Part shown: positions 22,815-31,256 of the stretch, one piece after another
How positions within the stretch are numbered: position 1 is the stretch's first letter
How the letters are laid out: every line of letters starts with the position of its first letter
DNA from: CBDFGK01 sp965247075
GTDB taxonomy: Bacteria > Pseudomonadota > Gammaproteobacteria > Pseudomonadales > Halieaceae
DNA length: 64,000 nt
Assembly: GCA_965247075.1 (NCBI GenBank)
Contig: CBDFGK010000003.1
Coordinates: forward strand, 62,001-126,000
Reading direction: 5' to 3'
Program-made: the position numbers and the translations under genes
Notes under the pieces: model-generated
What the model saw: the letters and a program-made list of their open reading frames with translations, nothing else
Database searches by the model: none
What the model was told of the DNA's origin: nothing

Positions 22815-23840
22815 TCATGCCAGCAGGCGCTCGATTACCGTGCGCCAACTGATCGCCGCATCGTCATAGATAGCGCGCCCCGTCTCACCCATACGCTGGG
22901 CGGCGGCCTTGTCTGCATAGAGTTGGTCCATCACCGCCGCCAGTTGCCGGGGGTCGGGCGGCACCACCCAGCCACTGCGTTCGTGTTGCACAAACTCCAG
23001 CGGGCCACCGGAGTCGGTGCAGGTAATGACCGGCTTGGCTGACAGCATGCCCTCCAGGGTCACATAGCCGTAATCTTCATCCTTGGGCACAAAGGCCACT
23101 GCCAGGCTGCGCGCATACAGCACACGCTTTTCAGTCTCGCTAAACCCGCCTGTCAACTGTACCCGGCTTGCCACCCCCAGTTCAGCTATCAGGCGTCGAT
23201 AGCGTTGCTCCTGCCCGCCGCTGCCACCCAGCATTATTTTCACCGGTGTGTGCAGATGCTGCGCGGCGCGAATTAACAGATCCTGACGCTTGAGGGGTTC
23301 CAGCCGGCTGGGTGCAAAAATGTAATCGTAGGGATCATCCGTGAAGAACTTTTCCGCCTCGTGGGGCGGGTGGTACAGGGGCGTTGCCTGCAAACCATTG
23401 AACTGGAGCAGCCGCGCCGCCACCCGCTCAGAGTTGGCGTACAGGGCCCGGGCGCCACGCAGTACCCGGCTGTCAAACTCCGTCACCGCCGTCTTCAGCG
23501 CAGCCAGCTCGGCTGATTGAGGCTGGTCTGCATACAAATCATAGACCGCCCGGTGCTGGTGCATGATCCACACCCGATGATCGGCGTGTTGCACGCCATA
23601 GGCTGGAAACTGCAGGCTGATCACCTTGTCCACCGACACGCCATTGGGCATGTTGAGATCTGTGCCCTCGCAAAAGCCCAGCAGGCGCTGCACTTCCGTT
23701 GCCGGTGAAAAACGAAAGGGAAAACGCAGTAACTCCACCGCGTGGCCGTAATGCCGCAACTGGCTCACCAGACCGTTGATATGATAATCAGCCCCGCCGG
23801 GCATAAACGGCACACTGTTGGCGGTTACGATGATCTTCAT
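22815..23840 (-). CDS. Family 4 glycosyltransferase
   Basis: The start is taken as ATG 23840 (MKIIVTANSVPFMPGGADYH, 341 residues) because it overlaps the methyltransferase stop as ATGA; a longer frame upstream lies inside that gene. Features are the N-terminal GGADYH acceptor loop, FAPSRLEPLKRQDLLIRAAQ, GGSGGQEQRY, and EDYGYVTLEGMLSAKPVITC, which includes the family EX7E site. It is similar in outline to the first half of the fused enzyme at 20354, suggesting duplication. It probably acts in the cytoplasm on a lipid-linked glycan exported by Wzm/Wzt. Confidence 0.87.
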   Translation of the reverse strand: MKIIVTANSVPFMPGGADYHINGLVSQLRHYGHAVELLRFPFRFSPATEVQRLLGFCEGTDLNMPNGVSVDKVISLQFPAYGVQHADHRVWIMHQHRAVYDLYADQPQSAELAALKTAVTEFDSRVLRGARALYANSERVAARLLQFNGLQATPLYHPPHEAEKFFTDDPYDYIFAPSRLEPLKRQDLLIRAAQHLHTPVKIMLGGSGGQEQRYRRLIAELGVASRVQLTGGFSETEKRVLYARSLAVAFVPKDEDYGYVTLEGMLSAKPVITCTDSGGPLEFVQHERSGWVVPPDPRQLAAVMDQLYADKAAAQRMGETGRAIYDDAAISWRTVIERLLA

Positions 23841-25345
23841 GCCGGCCCGGCGGCGGCTTTGGTCGCCAGGACAGCAAAATCCTGGGCGCCACAAAAGGCG
23901 CCATTGACCCGCTCCGTTAGTGGGTCTATGCCGTTCACCTGTGCCTCCGGCGGATAGGGGTGCAAGCGCTCGATTTCAATATCGACAAAACCCAGGTGTC
24001 GCAACAAAAAATCGATCAGGGTTGGGGTAATCGGATTGCGATGAGTGGGGTCGTGATAAAAGGTATGGCTGCCCACCAGGACATTTTCCGGGTTGGGTGT
24101 TTCAAAAATAACGACACCACCCGGTCTGAGCACGCGGTGACACTCTTCCACCAGGCTGAAGAGCTGGGCAAAGGGCAAATGCTCGATGACATGAAAAGAA
24201 GTGATCGCGCCGAGACTGTGGTCAGATTGCCGGCGCAAATACTCAATCGCATCTGCCAGACAGACATCCAGTTGCTGCGCCCGGCAGTGTTCGACCAACA
24301 CCTTGCTGATATCCACGCCCCGTGCGGGCACGGCATGGTCGCGCAACAGGTCCAGCCATTCACCGCGACCGCTGCCAATATCCAGCAGCGGTGTGTCGCT
24401 GCTGACCTGCCCGGCGGCGGTAACTCGCGGCAGGTATACCGCCAACTGCTCGCGAATTTCTGCTGCATCGCCCCGGCATTCGTTTTCAAAGGCCAGGTAA
24501 AAACCGTCCAGTTTGTCGTCGGCGTGGGTGGCCAGCTCGGCCTGCACTTGGCCCGTATCGGCAGCGGTGTCGCCAAACGCGCGCAGCTTGTCCAGCAATA
24601 CATTCACGCGCTGCTGTTGGCTCAGCAGGTCGCGCCGCGTCACCAGCGTCTCACGTCGAAAGCGCTCCAGCTTTTGGTCCAGGGTGGTCTGCCGGGCTGC
24701 CAGTTGGCGTTCACGCCGGCGCATAAAATCAAACAGGGCATGTTGCTCTGCCAGGTAGCTACCGGTTTTCTGCTCGGCGCGGCGCTGACGCAGGTCGGTA
24801 ATCAGGCTGTACTCCAACTGGTCGTTGCGGAGACGATATTTGCTGATGTCGAAAATTGTGCGCACCAGTTTATTCCTGAACCACCAGCGGGTCTTGAACT
24901 TTCGGTCCCACCTGGCCCAGCGCATGCCGAGCACACGCACCCGGCGCGCCCTGCCCTCGTCTGACTCCAACAGGTCGAACAACACTTCATATTTCATGGG
25001 GTCGCCATGGGTGCGCAGTTGCGCGGTGTAGCCGTCCAGGCCCGACTCGTCCGGCTCGCGCTGCAAAATACCGCGCAAGGCATTGCTGACAAACTCTATA
25101 TCGTCGTACACCAGAAACTCGTTGACGTGGTACTCGGCCTTCATGGGAAAAGCTTCTGTCTCTACCTGCCAGGCCGGTAACTCACGCAGCGGCAGCGGGG
25201 TCTGCTGCACCGACATGGTGAGGTTTTCTTCCTGTTCCAGGTAGCGGGCTTCCTTTCGTATCAGATCCAGCAGTTCGTCGACGCGCAATTGCCGAGCCTT
25301 CTCTTCGCTGTCTTTCATATAGTCCTGGTCTTTCATATTAGTCAT
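23837..25345 (-). CDS. DUF4214-containing SAM methyltransferase
   Basis: With the ATG at 25345 (overlapping the Wzt stop) the protein has 502 residues. Residues 80-140 match DUF4214 (FVSNALRGILQREPDESGLD ... YTAQLRTHGDPMKYEVLFDL). Residues 200-280 are predicted coiled coil (MRRRERQLAARQTTLDQKLE, RRDLLSQQQRVNVLLDKLRA). Residues 330-480 are a class I methyltransferase with the SAM motif LLDIGSGRGEWLDLL, DAIEYLRRQSDHSLGAITSF and HVIEHLPF. Such methyltransferases cap glycan chains in ABC-exporter pathways, with the coiled coil measuring or scaffolding length (WbdD-like in concept). The DUF4214 domain is shared with the secreted surface protein of the same locus. Confidence 0.82.
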   Translation of the reverse strand: MTNMKDQDYMKDSEEKARQLRVDELLDLIRKEARYLEQEENLTMSVQQTPLPLRELPAWQVETEAFPMKAEYHVNEFLVYDDIEFVSNALRGILQREPDESGLDGYTAQLRTHGDPMKYEVLFDLLESDEGRARRVRVLGMRWARWDRKFKTRWWFRNKLVRTIFDISKYRLRNDQLEYSLITDLRQRRAEQKTGSYLAEQHALFDFMRRRERQLAARQTTLDQKLERFRRETLVTRRDLLSQQQRVNVLLDKLRAFGDTAADTGQVQAELATHADDKLDGFYLAFENECRGDAAEIREQLAVYLPRVTAAGQVSSDTPLLDIGSGRGEWLDLLRDHAVPARGVDISKVLVEHCRAQQLDVCLADAIEYLRRQSDHSLGAITSFHVIEHLPFAQLFSLVEECHRVLRPGGVVIFETPNPENVLVGSHTFYHDPTHRNPITPTLIDFLLRHLGFVDIEIERLHPYPPEAQVNGIDPLTERVNGAFCGAQDFAVLATKAAAGPA

Positions 25346-26541
25346 GGTCTCTCTTGTACAGCCAGGCTGACAGGCAGCCGGCACACGCCCGCAAACATGG
25401 TGCCGCGCACGCCGGCCACTTCAAAACGACTAATGCTATCGCACCAGTAGTAACAATTCTCCAGGTGATTTTCCCGGCTGTGCAGGGCCGCAGTGAGCGT
25501 ATACCTGCCCGGCGCAATCTCCATAGGCAGGGAAAACTCCAGGCACAGGCGCTGCCCCGCTCGCATCGGCAAAGACCGGTGCAGGTAAAAACTGTTGGTG
25601 CCGAATACGTCCTGGCCGAAACGATCGCGGATCACAAAGCCCGCGGTCATATCGTCCACATCGATGTGGGCCTGGCAGTGCAAACGGATTGAGGCCTGCT
25701 CACCGGCGCTGAGCACCGAGCTAGCGGAATCACGGCCACCCACCTCGGCCGAGGTAATTTCTAGCTGGCCATTACCAAACACATGGCGCTCGCGCGCGGG
25801 GCTTTCCAGCTCCTGCCGGTCTGCCGCGTCGGCGATAATACGGTTGTAGTGGTTGACCGCCTCGGCCGGCTCGCCCGCAAAGACCTTGCGGCCGCTGTCC
25901 AGCACGATAGCCTTGTCACAGAGCATTTTTACCGCGTTGAGATCGTGGGAAACAAAGATAATGGTGCCGCCGCGCCGGCGAAACTCACGAATGCGACGCA
26001 TACACTTTTGCTGAAAATGCGCATCGCCAACCGACAGGGCTTCATCGACCACCAGACAGGCGGGCTGCGCATGAATGGCAATACTAAAGGCCAACCGCAT
26101 CACCATGCCGGAACTGTAAGTGCGCAGCGGCTCGCGGATAAATTCACCCAGTTCAGAAAAGCGCACAATGTCATCGTGGCGCTGCTGAATCTCCGCCCGA
26201 CTCAGGCCCAACAACAGACCGTTGGTAATAATATTTTGCTCACCACTGAGTTGGTAATCAAAACCCGTGCCCAGTTCCAGCAGGCCGGTAATCCGGCCGC
26301 TGATCCGGAAGCTGCCCGCATCGGCTTTGAGCACACCGGTGAGAATTTTCAGTAGCGTCGATTTACCCGCCCCGTTGCGGCCGAGGATACCCAGGGTCTG
26401 GCCGGCGGGCGCCTCGAAGGAAATGGCGTCCAGGGCGATGTGGGCGCGATGAAAAGTGCGCCGCAACAGCATTTCCCTGAGACGATCGGAGGGCTTGCGA
26501 TACAAACGAAAGCGCTTGCTGAGTTGGTGGACAGTTATCAT
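25342..26541 (-). CDS. Polysaccharide ABC exporter ATP-binding subunit (Wzt-like)
   Basis: The start is ATG 26541 (MITVHQLSKRFRLYRKPSDR, 399 residues), overlapping the permease stop as TGATG. Walker A is GRNGAGKST at 54-62, the signature is YSSGMVMRLAFSIAI, and Walker B is CLVVDEALSVGD followed by HFQQKCMRRI, the classic O-antigen/teichoic-type ATPase sequence. Residues 255-399 form a C-terminal beta-sandwich of the Wzt carbohydrate-binding type (TAGFVIRDRFGQDVFGTNSF), which in known systems recognises the capped chain end. With the adjacent permease it exports a lipid-linked polymer across the inner membrane. Confidence 0.92.
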   Translation of the reverse strand: MITVHQLSKRFRLYRKPSDRLREMLLRRTFHRAHIALDAISFEAPAGQTLGILGRNGAGKSTLLKILTGVLKADAGSFRISGRITGLLELGTGFDYQLSGEQNIITNGLLLGLSRAEIQQRHDDIVRFSELGEFIREPLRTYSSGMVMRLAFSIAIHAQPACLVVDEALSVGDAHFQQKCMRRIREFRRRGGTIIFVSHDLNAVKMLCDKAIVLDSGRKVFAGEPAEAVNHYNRIIADAADRQELESPARERHVFGNGQLEITSAEVGGRDSASSVLSAGEQASIRLHCQAHIDVDDMTAGFVIRDRFGQDVFGTNSFYLHRSLPMRAGQRLCLEFSLPMEIAPGRYTLTAALHSRENHLENCYYWCDSISRFEVAGVRGTMFAGVCRLPVSLAVQERP

Positions 26542-27317
26542 CAGATAAAGTCCCGCAGTTCCTTTTCCAGGCGCGTGAACCCGTACAGGGCCATTGCCAA
26601 CAGGCACAGGCCAACGCCCAGCAAAACCGCCAGCGCCTCTGCATCCGGCGCGCGGGCGTAGAGAATAATGTCACGAAAGGCCGTTACAAAATGCGTCATC
26701 GGGTTCCAGGCCAACAGGTTCTGTGTCTGCGGCGGCAAAATGGTCAGCACATACACAATCGGCGTCAACCAAAACCACAACTGCACGGTAATGCGCACCA
26801 GTTCTACCACGTCGCGCACAAACACACCCGACACCGCCGCCCCAAAGCCCAGGCTATAGGCCAGCAACTGCTGTATCAGAAAGACCGGCACAAGCAACAG
26901 CCACAGCCAGCTAATCGGGTAGCCAATCAACAACAGGAATATGGCAAACAGGCTCATACTGATAAGAAAGACAATGGTCTCTGATAACAGGATATACAGC
27001 GGCAGCGCCCGCAGTGACAAACTGACCTTGCCTATCAGGCTGGCCTTGTCCTGAAAAACAGTGCTCACCCGGGTCAGGGTATTGCCAAAGGCGCCCCAGG
27101 TCAGCACCGCCGGCACCAGGTAGATACTGTAGCCGTACTCGCTGAATTCAACGCCGAGATCACTGAGCCGCGCGCCCATGATCCTGGAAAATATCAGTGT
27201 GTAGATGAGAATTTGCACCAGCGGGTTGATCAGCGTCCAGACACTACCGAGTAACGAGGATGCATAGCGGTCAATTAGATCCTGGCGAGTAAAGGTTAGT
27301 ATCAGGGCGATATTCAA
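26541..27317 (-). CDS. Polysaccharide ABC exporter permease (Wzm-like)
   Basis: This 258-residue ABC-2 type membrane protein has six hydrophobic spans. The N-terminal motif RQDLIDRYASSLLGSVWTLI is typical of polysaccharide exporters, and there is a conserved amphipathic helix before WTLINPLVQILIYTLIFSRI. The C-terminal TPIVYVLTILPPQ and NPMTHFVTAFRDIIL blocks are also standard. It overlaps wzt by one base and lies just downstream of a GT4 gene. Together they form the exporter for the glycan made by the surrounding glycosyltransferases. Confidence 0.92.
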   Translation of the reverse strand: MNIALILTFTRQDLIDRYASSLLGSVWTLINPLVQILIYTLIFSRIMGARLSDLGVEFSEYGYSIYLVPAVLTWGAFGNTLTRVSTVFQDKASLIGKVSLSLRALPLYILLSETIVFLISMSLFAIFLLLIGYPISWLWLLLVPVFLIQQLLAYSLGFGAAVSGVFVRDVVELVRITVQLWFWLTPIVYVLTILPPQTQNLLAWNPMTHFVTAFRDIILYARAPDAEALAVLLGVGLCLLAMALYGFTRLEKELRDFI

Positions 27318-27366
27318 GTACGCATCTCCTTTCTCGTCACCTTTCTCGTCACCTTTCTCGTCACGA
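27318..27366. repeat. Triple 12-bp tandem repeat CTTTCTCGTCAC
   Basis: Three exact tandem copies sit between the GT4 stop and the permease start. They fall where the permease ribosome site should be (minus strand GTGACGAGAAAGGTGACGAG), so copy number could change spacing or expression by slippage. Short tandem repeats also occur at 28543-28585 (21-bp unit, two copies) and 51149-51177 (10-bp unit). Confidence 0.7.
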
Positions 27367-28545
27367 GGCTGCTACCTGCGCCAGGGCGGCGTACAGATTT
27401 TGGTAGGAGCTTTGCCAACTGCGGGTGTGAGCGACCGCCAGACCTTGCTCGCTCATGGATGTACGGCGCTGTCTGTCCTGTAACAGCAACTGCAAGCGGT
27501 GCGTTAACTCATCACCGCAGCGGGGATCAACCAGCACCGCAGCGCCGCCCGCAACTTCTGGCATCGAGGCGACACTGGAGGTCACCACCGGGGTGCCGCT
27601 GGCCATGGCTTCCAGCACCGGCATTCCAAAGCCTTCATATAGAGAAGCATAGGCGAATATGGTTGCGGCGCTGAAAATTGCCGGCAGGTCCTCAAATCCC
27701 ACATAGCCCAGGCGCCGGATATTGCTGTTGTTCAAGCTGGTCATGCTGGCCTCAAACTCCTGCGAGCGCCAGCCATCACTGCCCACCAACACCAGCTTGT
27801 GTTGCGCCTGTAATTGCGGCGGCAAGGCGCTGTAGGCTTGCAGCAACAGTGGCAGATTTTTGCGCGGCTCGACCGTACCGGCAAACAGAATATAGCTGTC
27901 AGGCAGTTGGTAACGACGCCTGACCTCCGTAATCTCCTGCTCGGTATGAGGGCGAAATCGACAGCTCACCGCCGGTGAGATCACCGCAATATCCGCCGGC
28001 CTTAGATCAAACGCCGCCACCAGTTCGGTGCGGGTAAATTCAGAGACCGTCGCCACCCGCCGCGCCTGTTGCAGTGAACGGGGCAGTAGCCGCAGCTCGC
28101 GCAGGCGCTGCGGGGGATGAAACTCCGGATAGCGCAGGTGTGAAATATCGTGAACTGTGGTCAACGCGCGATTGGCCAGCGGCAACAACAGGTAATTGGG
28201 CTCCCAGTAGACAAAGTCATCAAACTGCCTGGTCCGGCGCTGTTGCAAGCGGTAGTTAATACGGGCGCGCAAGCGGCCGACACCGGGCACCCGCCGCAGC
28301 AGGCGCCTGGCCAGCGCCGGCGCACGGTTATGATGGCCCGGCCGCCGCCCCTGCTGTGGCTGGTAACCACGCGCATGAGACACGATATCGGCCACCTCCT
28401 GCTGATCGTGCCAGCCGGCGTGACTCACGCCACGCACAGATTCAACCCGGCTATCTTCCAGCAGCGCCTGCAGCAGGTGGCGTGCGTAGTGCCCGATACC
28501 GGTGAGAGGCGGGTGCAGGCAGTGGATATTGACCGCTACTTTCAT
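27361..28545 (-). CDS. Family 4 glycosyltransferase (mannosyltransferase-like)
   Basis: The start chosen is ATG 28545 (MKVAVNIHCLHPPLTGIGHY), giving 394 residues. Two further in-frame ATGs upstream result from a 21-bp tandem duplication and would only add MLCLPMP-type sequence. Features are the N-terminal LTGIGHYARHLL, the VHDISHLRYPEFHP acceptor region, FAGTVEPRKNLPLLLQAY, and the EX7E site YEGFGMPVLEAMASGTPVVT. The FAGTxEPRKN signature is typical of O-antigen and capsule mannosyl- or rhamnosyltransferases. It is the first glycan gene after the secretion trio and probably cytoplasmic. Confidence 0.87.
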   Translation of the reverse strand: MKVAVNIHCLHPPLTGIGHYARHLLQALLEDSRVESVRGVSHAGWHDQQEVADIVSHARGYQPQQGRRPGHHNRAPALARRLLRRVPGVGRLRARINYRLQQRRTRQFDDFVYWEPNYLLLPLANRALTTVHDISHLRYPEFHPPQRLRELRLLPRSLQQARRVATVSEFTRTELVAAFDLRPADIAVISPAVSCRFRPHTEQEITEVRRRYQLPDSYILFAGTVEPRKNLPLLLQAYSALPPQLQAQHKLVLVGSDGWRSQEFEASMTSLNNSNIRRLGYVGFEDLPAIFSAATIFAYASLYEGFGMPVLEAMASGTPVVTSSVASMPEVAGGAAVLVDPRCGDELTHRLQLLLQDRQRRTSMSEQGLAVAHTRSWQSSYQNLYAALAQVAAS

Positions 28546-28587
28546 GGGCAAGCAAAGCATCGGCATGGGCAAGCAAAGCACCGGATG

Positions 28588-29922
28588 TTATGACGAGGCT
28601 GCCAACATGCCGTCATTGAGTTGCTTGAGATCATCGTTATCGAGCGCTCCACCCTCGCGCTGCAGGGTTAGCCAGTTAGTGAGATAGGAATACAGTGCGT
28701 GCTGGCGATCGCGTTCGGCGCGGGTGCGCGCGTGCAAGGCCGCCAGTACATCGGCAGCGGTCACTGTGCCATAGCTAAAACTTTTGCTCATCGCCTCGTA
28801 GGACTTGGTAGCAGAGCGAACGCCGGCTTCGGTCGCAGCAATGCGCCGGCGACTGGAACGGGTATTGAGCCAGGCCTCGCGGGTGCGCTTGCGCACCTCC
28901 CGGCGGGCCGCTTCCTCTTCTTGCCGGGCGATGTAATAACCGGCCCGGGCTTCACGCACACGGGCCGAGGTAGCACCGCCGGAAAACAGGGGCACCGTCA
29001 CGTCAAGGCCAATATACTGGGTATCTCGCTGGGGTGATTGCTGGTTGTCAAAACCGATATCGGAGGTCTGGTCGCTGTATACCAGGTCAAACCTGGGGTA
29101 GTGCCCGCCCTTCTGCTCCTCTACGCCCTGCTTGGCCGCAATAACCGCCTGGCGTTTGCTCTGCAACATGCTGTTGTTGTCGGTGGCCTGTTGCACCCAG
29201 TAATCCATATTGTTTTCCAACTGCGGCAAGCTAAAGTCCTCACGAATGGCCGCCACATCAGCTACGTATTCACCGGTTAGCTCCGCCAGCGATTCCCGCG
29301 CCAGCGCCGCCGCATTTTCCGCTTCAATCTCATCGGTGAGCACCTTGTCAGAGCGCGCCTGGGTTTCCAGGTAATCGGTAACACGCACCAGTTGGCGGTT
29401 ATACATCTCCTCGGTCTGGCGCAACTGCTGCTGCACCAGTTCGCGCTCGGCCCGCACCAAGCGGAGATTGCCGTCGGTCAACAGCACATTGAAATACCGC
29501 CGGGAGGTATCCACCAGCACAATACTCATTACATCCAGCAATTCCGCCTCACGCTGGGCAATAACCCGGTGGCTGCGACGCCGGTTCGACAGCGCACTCC
29601 AGTTAAACAGCACCTGCCGCACCTGCAAACCATAGCGCCGGCCATCGTATTGCTGATTGTCGATCAGGTCTGAATCGAAGGTCACATCGTTATCGGACCA
29701 ATTGCCAAAGGCGCTGACCTGGGGCAGCAGCACGCCCAGCGAGCTGTCGGCCTGGGCCTTGCCCATCTCTACCTTTTGATGGGCGATTTGAACTCGCGGA
29801 TCCTGCTCGACTGCCAGTGCATAGATTGCATACAAATCAACCTCATTTGAGGCCGCCGGTGCTGCTGTCGCGGTGGCGTGACACAACAACAGGAACATCG
29901 GCAAGAGCACGGTACGCAGCAT
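28588..29922 (-). CDS. TolC-family outer-membrane channel
   Basis: This 444-residue protein has a signal peptide (MLRTVLLPMFLLLCHATATA-AP). It shows the duplicated coiled-coil pattern of outer-membrane efflux proteins: LAVEQDPRVQIAHQKVEMGK, LLPQVSAFGNWSDN, LTGEYVADVAAIREDFSLPQ, then VTVPLFSGGATSARVREARA and a second helical pair. The PLFSGG motif is characteristic of type I secretion TolC relatives. Five bases separate it from the HlyD gene upstream, so ABC, HlyD and TolC form one transcriptional unit that would span both membranes. Confidence 0.9.
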   Translation of the reverse strand: MLRTVLLPMFLLLCHATATAAPAASNEVDLYAIYALAVEQDPRVQIAHQKVEMGKAQADSSLGVLLPQVSAFGNWSDNDVTFDSDLIDNQQYDGRRYGLQVRQVLFNWSALSNRRRSHRVIAQREAELLDVMSIVLVDTSRRYFNVLLTDGNLRLVRAERELVQQQLRQTEEMYNRQLVRVTDYLETQARSDKVLTDEIEAENAAALARESLAELTGEYVADVAAIREDFSLPQLENNMDYWVQQATDNNSMLQSKRQAVIAAKQGVEEQKGGHYPRFDLVYSDQTSDIGFDNQQSPQRDTQYIGLDVTVPLFSGGATSARVREARAGYYIARQEEEAARREVRKRTREAWLNTRSSRRRIAATEAGVRSATKSYEAMSKSFSYGTVTAADVLAALHARTRAERDRQHALYSYLTNWLTLQREGGALDNDDLKQLNDGMLAASS

Positions 29923-29926
29923 GGGA

Positions 29927-31228
29927 TCAGTCCTCGATCAGGGAGCGGGCGAAAGCGTTTCGAATAGGTTGGGTCAAGTATTGGAACAGGGTGCGACTGC
30001 CGGTGTTAATCAGCACTTCTGCGGGCATGCCGGGCACCAGGGTCAAATCGCGCAGCATTGCATGGCCCGCAGGCGTTACCTCCACCCGCGCCAGGTAATA
30101 GGCGGTGCCGAGCTGTGCGTCGGTGAGCGCATCGGCCGAGATGCTGACCACAATGCCATCGATAACAGGGACGGTGGCGCTTTTAAAGGCGGAGAAACGA
30201 ATGTCGGCAGCCTGGCCATTGTGAACGCGGTCTATATCTATCGGGCTGACCTGGGCTTCAACAATCAACTCGCCACTTTGCGGCACGATAAACATCAGCA
30301 GCTCGCCCGGGCTGATAACCTCGCCCACAGTGGTAACCGTTTTGCCGACTACCACGCCGGCCACGGGCGATCTGATGGCGGTGCGCTCGGCGCGATCGGC
30401 GGCGGCGCGAATCCGCTCCTCCAGATCGTACACCTGAATTTGCACCTGTCCCAATTCATCCACCACCGAGGTGTGAAAGGTTTTTTGCAGTTGCAGAATT
30501 TCCAGGCGGGTCTCACCGATACCGATCTCCAACTGGGCCATGGTGGAGATATGCTCGGCCACCTCACCTTCTGTGCGAGCCAGGCTACGCTCCAACTCCC
30601 GCAGCCGCTGCTTGTCGGCAAAGCCCTCTTCAAGCAGCTCGGTAAAATCTGCGATTTCTTCAGCATAGGACTTGACCAGCTTTTGCTTGCCGTTGCGCAG
30701 CGCCTCAACGCCACGAACCTGCTCGCCCAACTGGGAGATGCGCTGGTTCAATACCGCTATTTCACCCAGGTAACCATTGCGCCGGGCATTGAACACCTGG
30801 TTCTGGCTCTGTATGGAATCGGCGGCGCGCGGGTCTTCACCAAGGCCGATCAAATCGGGATAGTTCACTCGCTCCACGCCGTCACGTTCGCCGCGCAGGC
30901 GCGACTCGGTGGCCTTGACCGCATAGTATTGCCCCGTGGCAATCTCGAGCTGAGCCCGGGCCTGGGTATCATCGAGCAGCAGCAGCAATTGACCGGCAGC
31001 AACGAGGTCGCCATCTTGCACCGGCAACTCGGCAACAATACCGCCCTCCAGGTGTTCGATACTCTTGCGGCTACCCTTTACAGTCACCTTGCCCGGTGCC
31101 AGCGCCGCACTTTCCAGCGGTGCAATCAGTGACCACAATCCAAACATGCCAAAGGTAATAGCGACAATAATTACGCCAATGGTGCGCGGGCGCTGGTCGC
31201 TGCTGTCGACTTTTACCGGTTGATCCAC
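29927..31228 (-). CDS. HlyD-family type I secretion periplasmic adaptor
   Basis: This 433-residue protein has one N-terminal membrane helix (TIGVIIVAITFGMFGLWSLI) followed by LAPGKVTVKGSRKSIEHLEG, a biotinyl/lipoyl-like motif. A long coiled coil (about 100-280) follows, then the HlyD barrel (IRSPVAGVVVGKTVTTVGEV). The C-terminal LTLVPGMPAEVLINTGSRTL is highly typical of PrtE/HlyD adaptors and touches TolC. Its genomic place between the ABC ATPase and TolC gives the usual order. It should bridge the inner-membrane ATPase and the outer-membrane channel. Confidence 0.92.
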   Translation of the reverse strand: MDQPVKVDSSDQRPRTIGVIIVAITFGMFGLWSLIAPLESAALAPGKVTVKGSRKSIEHLEGGIVAELPVQDGDLVAAGQLLLLLDDTQARAQLEIATGQYYAVKATESRLRGERDGVERVNYPDLIGLGEDPRAADSIQSQNQVFNARRNGYLGEIAVLNQRISQLGEQVRGVEALRNGKQKLVKSYAEEIADFTELLEEGFADKQRLRELERSLARTEGEVAEHISTMAQLEIGIGETRLEILQLQKTFHTSVVDELGQVQIQVYDLEERIRAAADRAERTAIRSPVAGVVVGKTVTTVGEVISPGELLMFIVPQSGELIVEAQVSPIDIDRVHNGQAADIRFSAFKSATVPVIDGIVVSISADALTDAQLGTAYYLARVEVTPAGHAMLRDLTLVPGMPAEVLINTGSRTLFQYLTQPIRNAFARSLIED

Positions 31229-31256
31229 GAATAGAGTCCTGTAACGTTTGGCCGGC

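Noticed and set aside
29921..31132. Open frame of 403 codons on the plus strand
   Set aside because: Antisense to the HlyD adaptor gene, which is certain; the plus-strand frame has no domain features.
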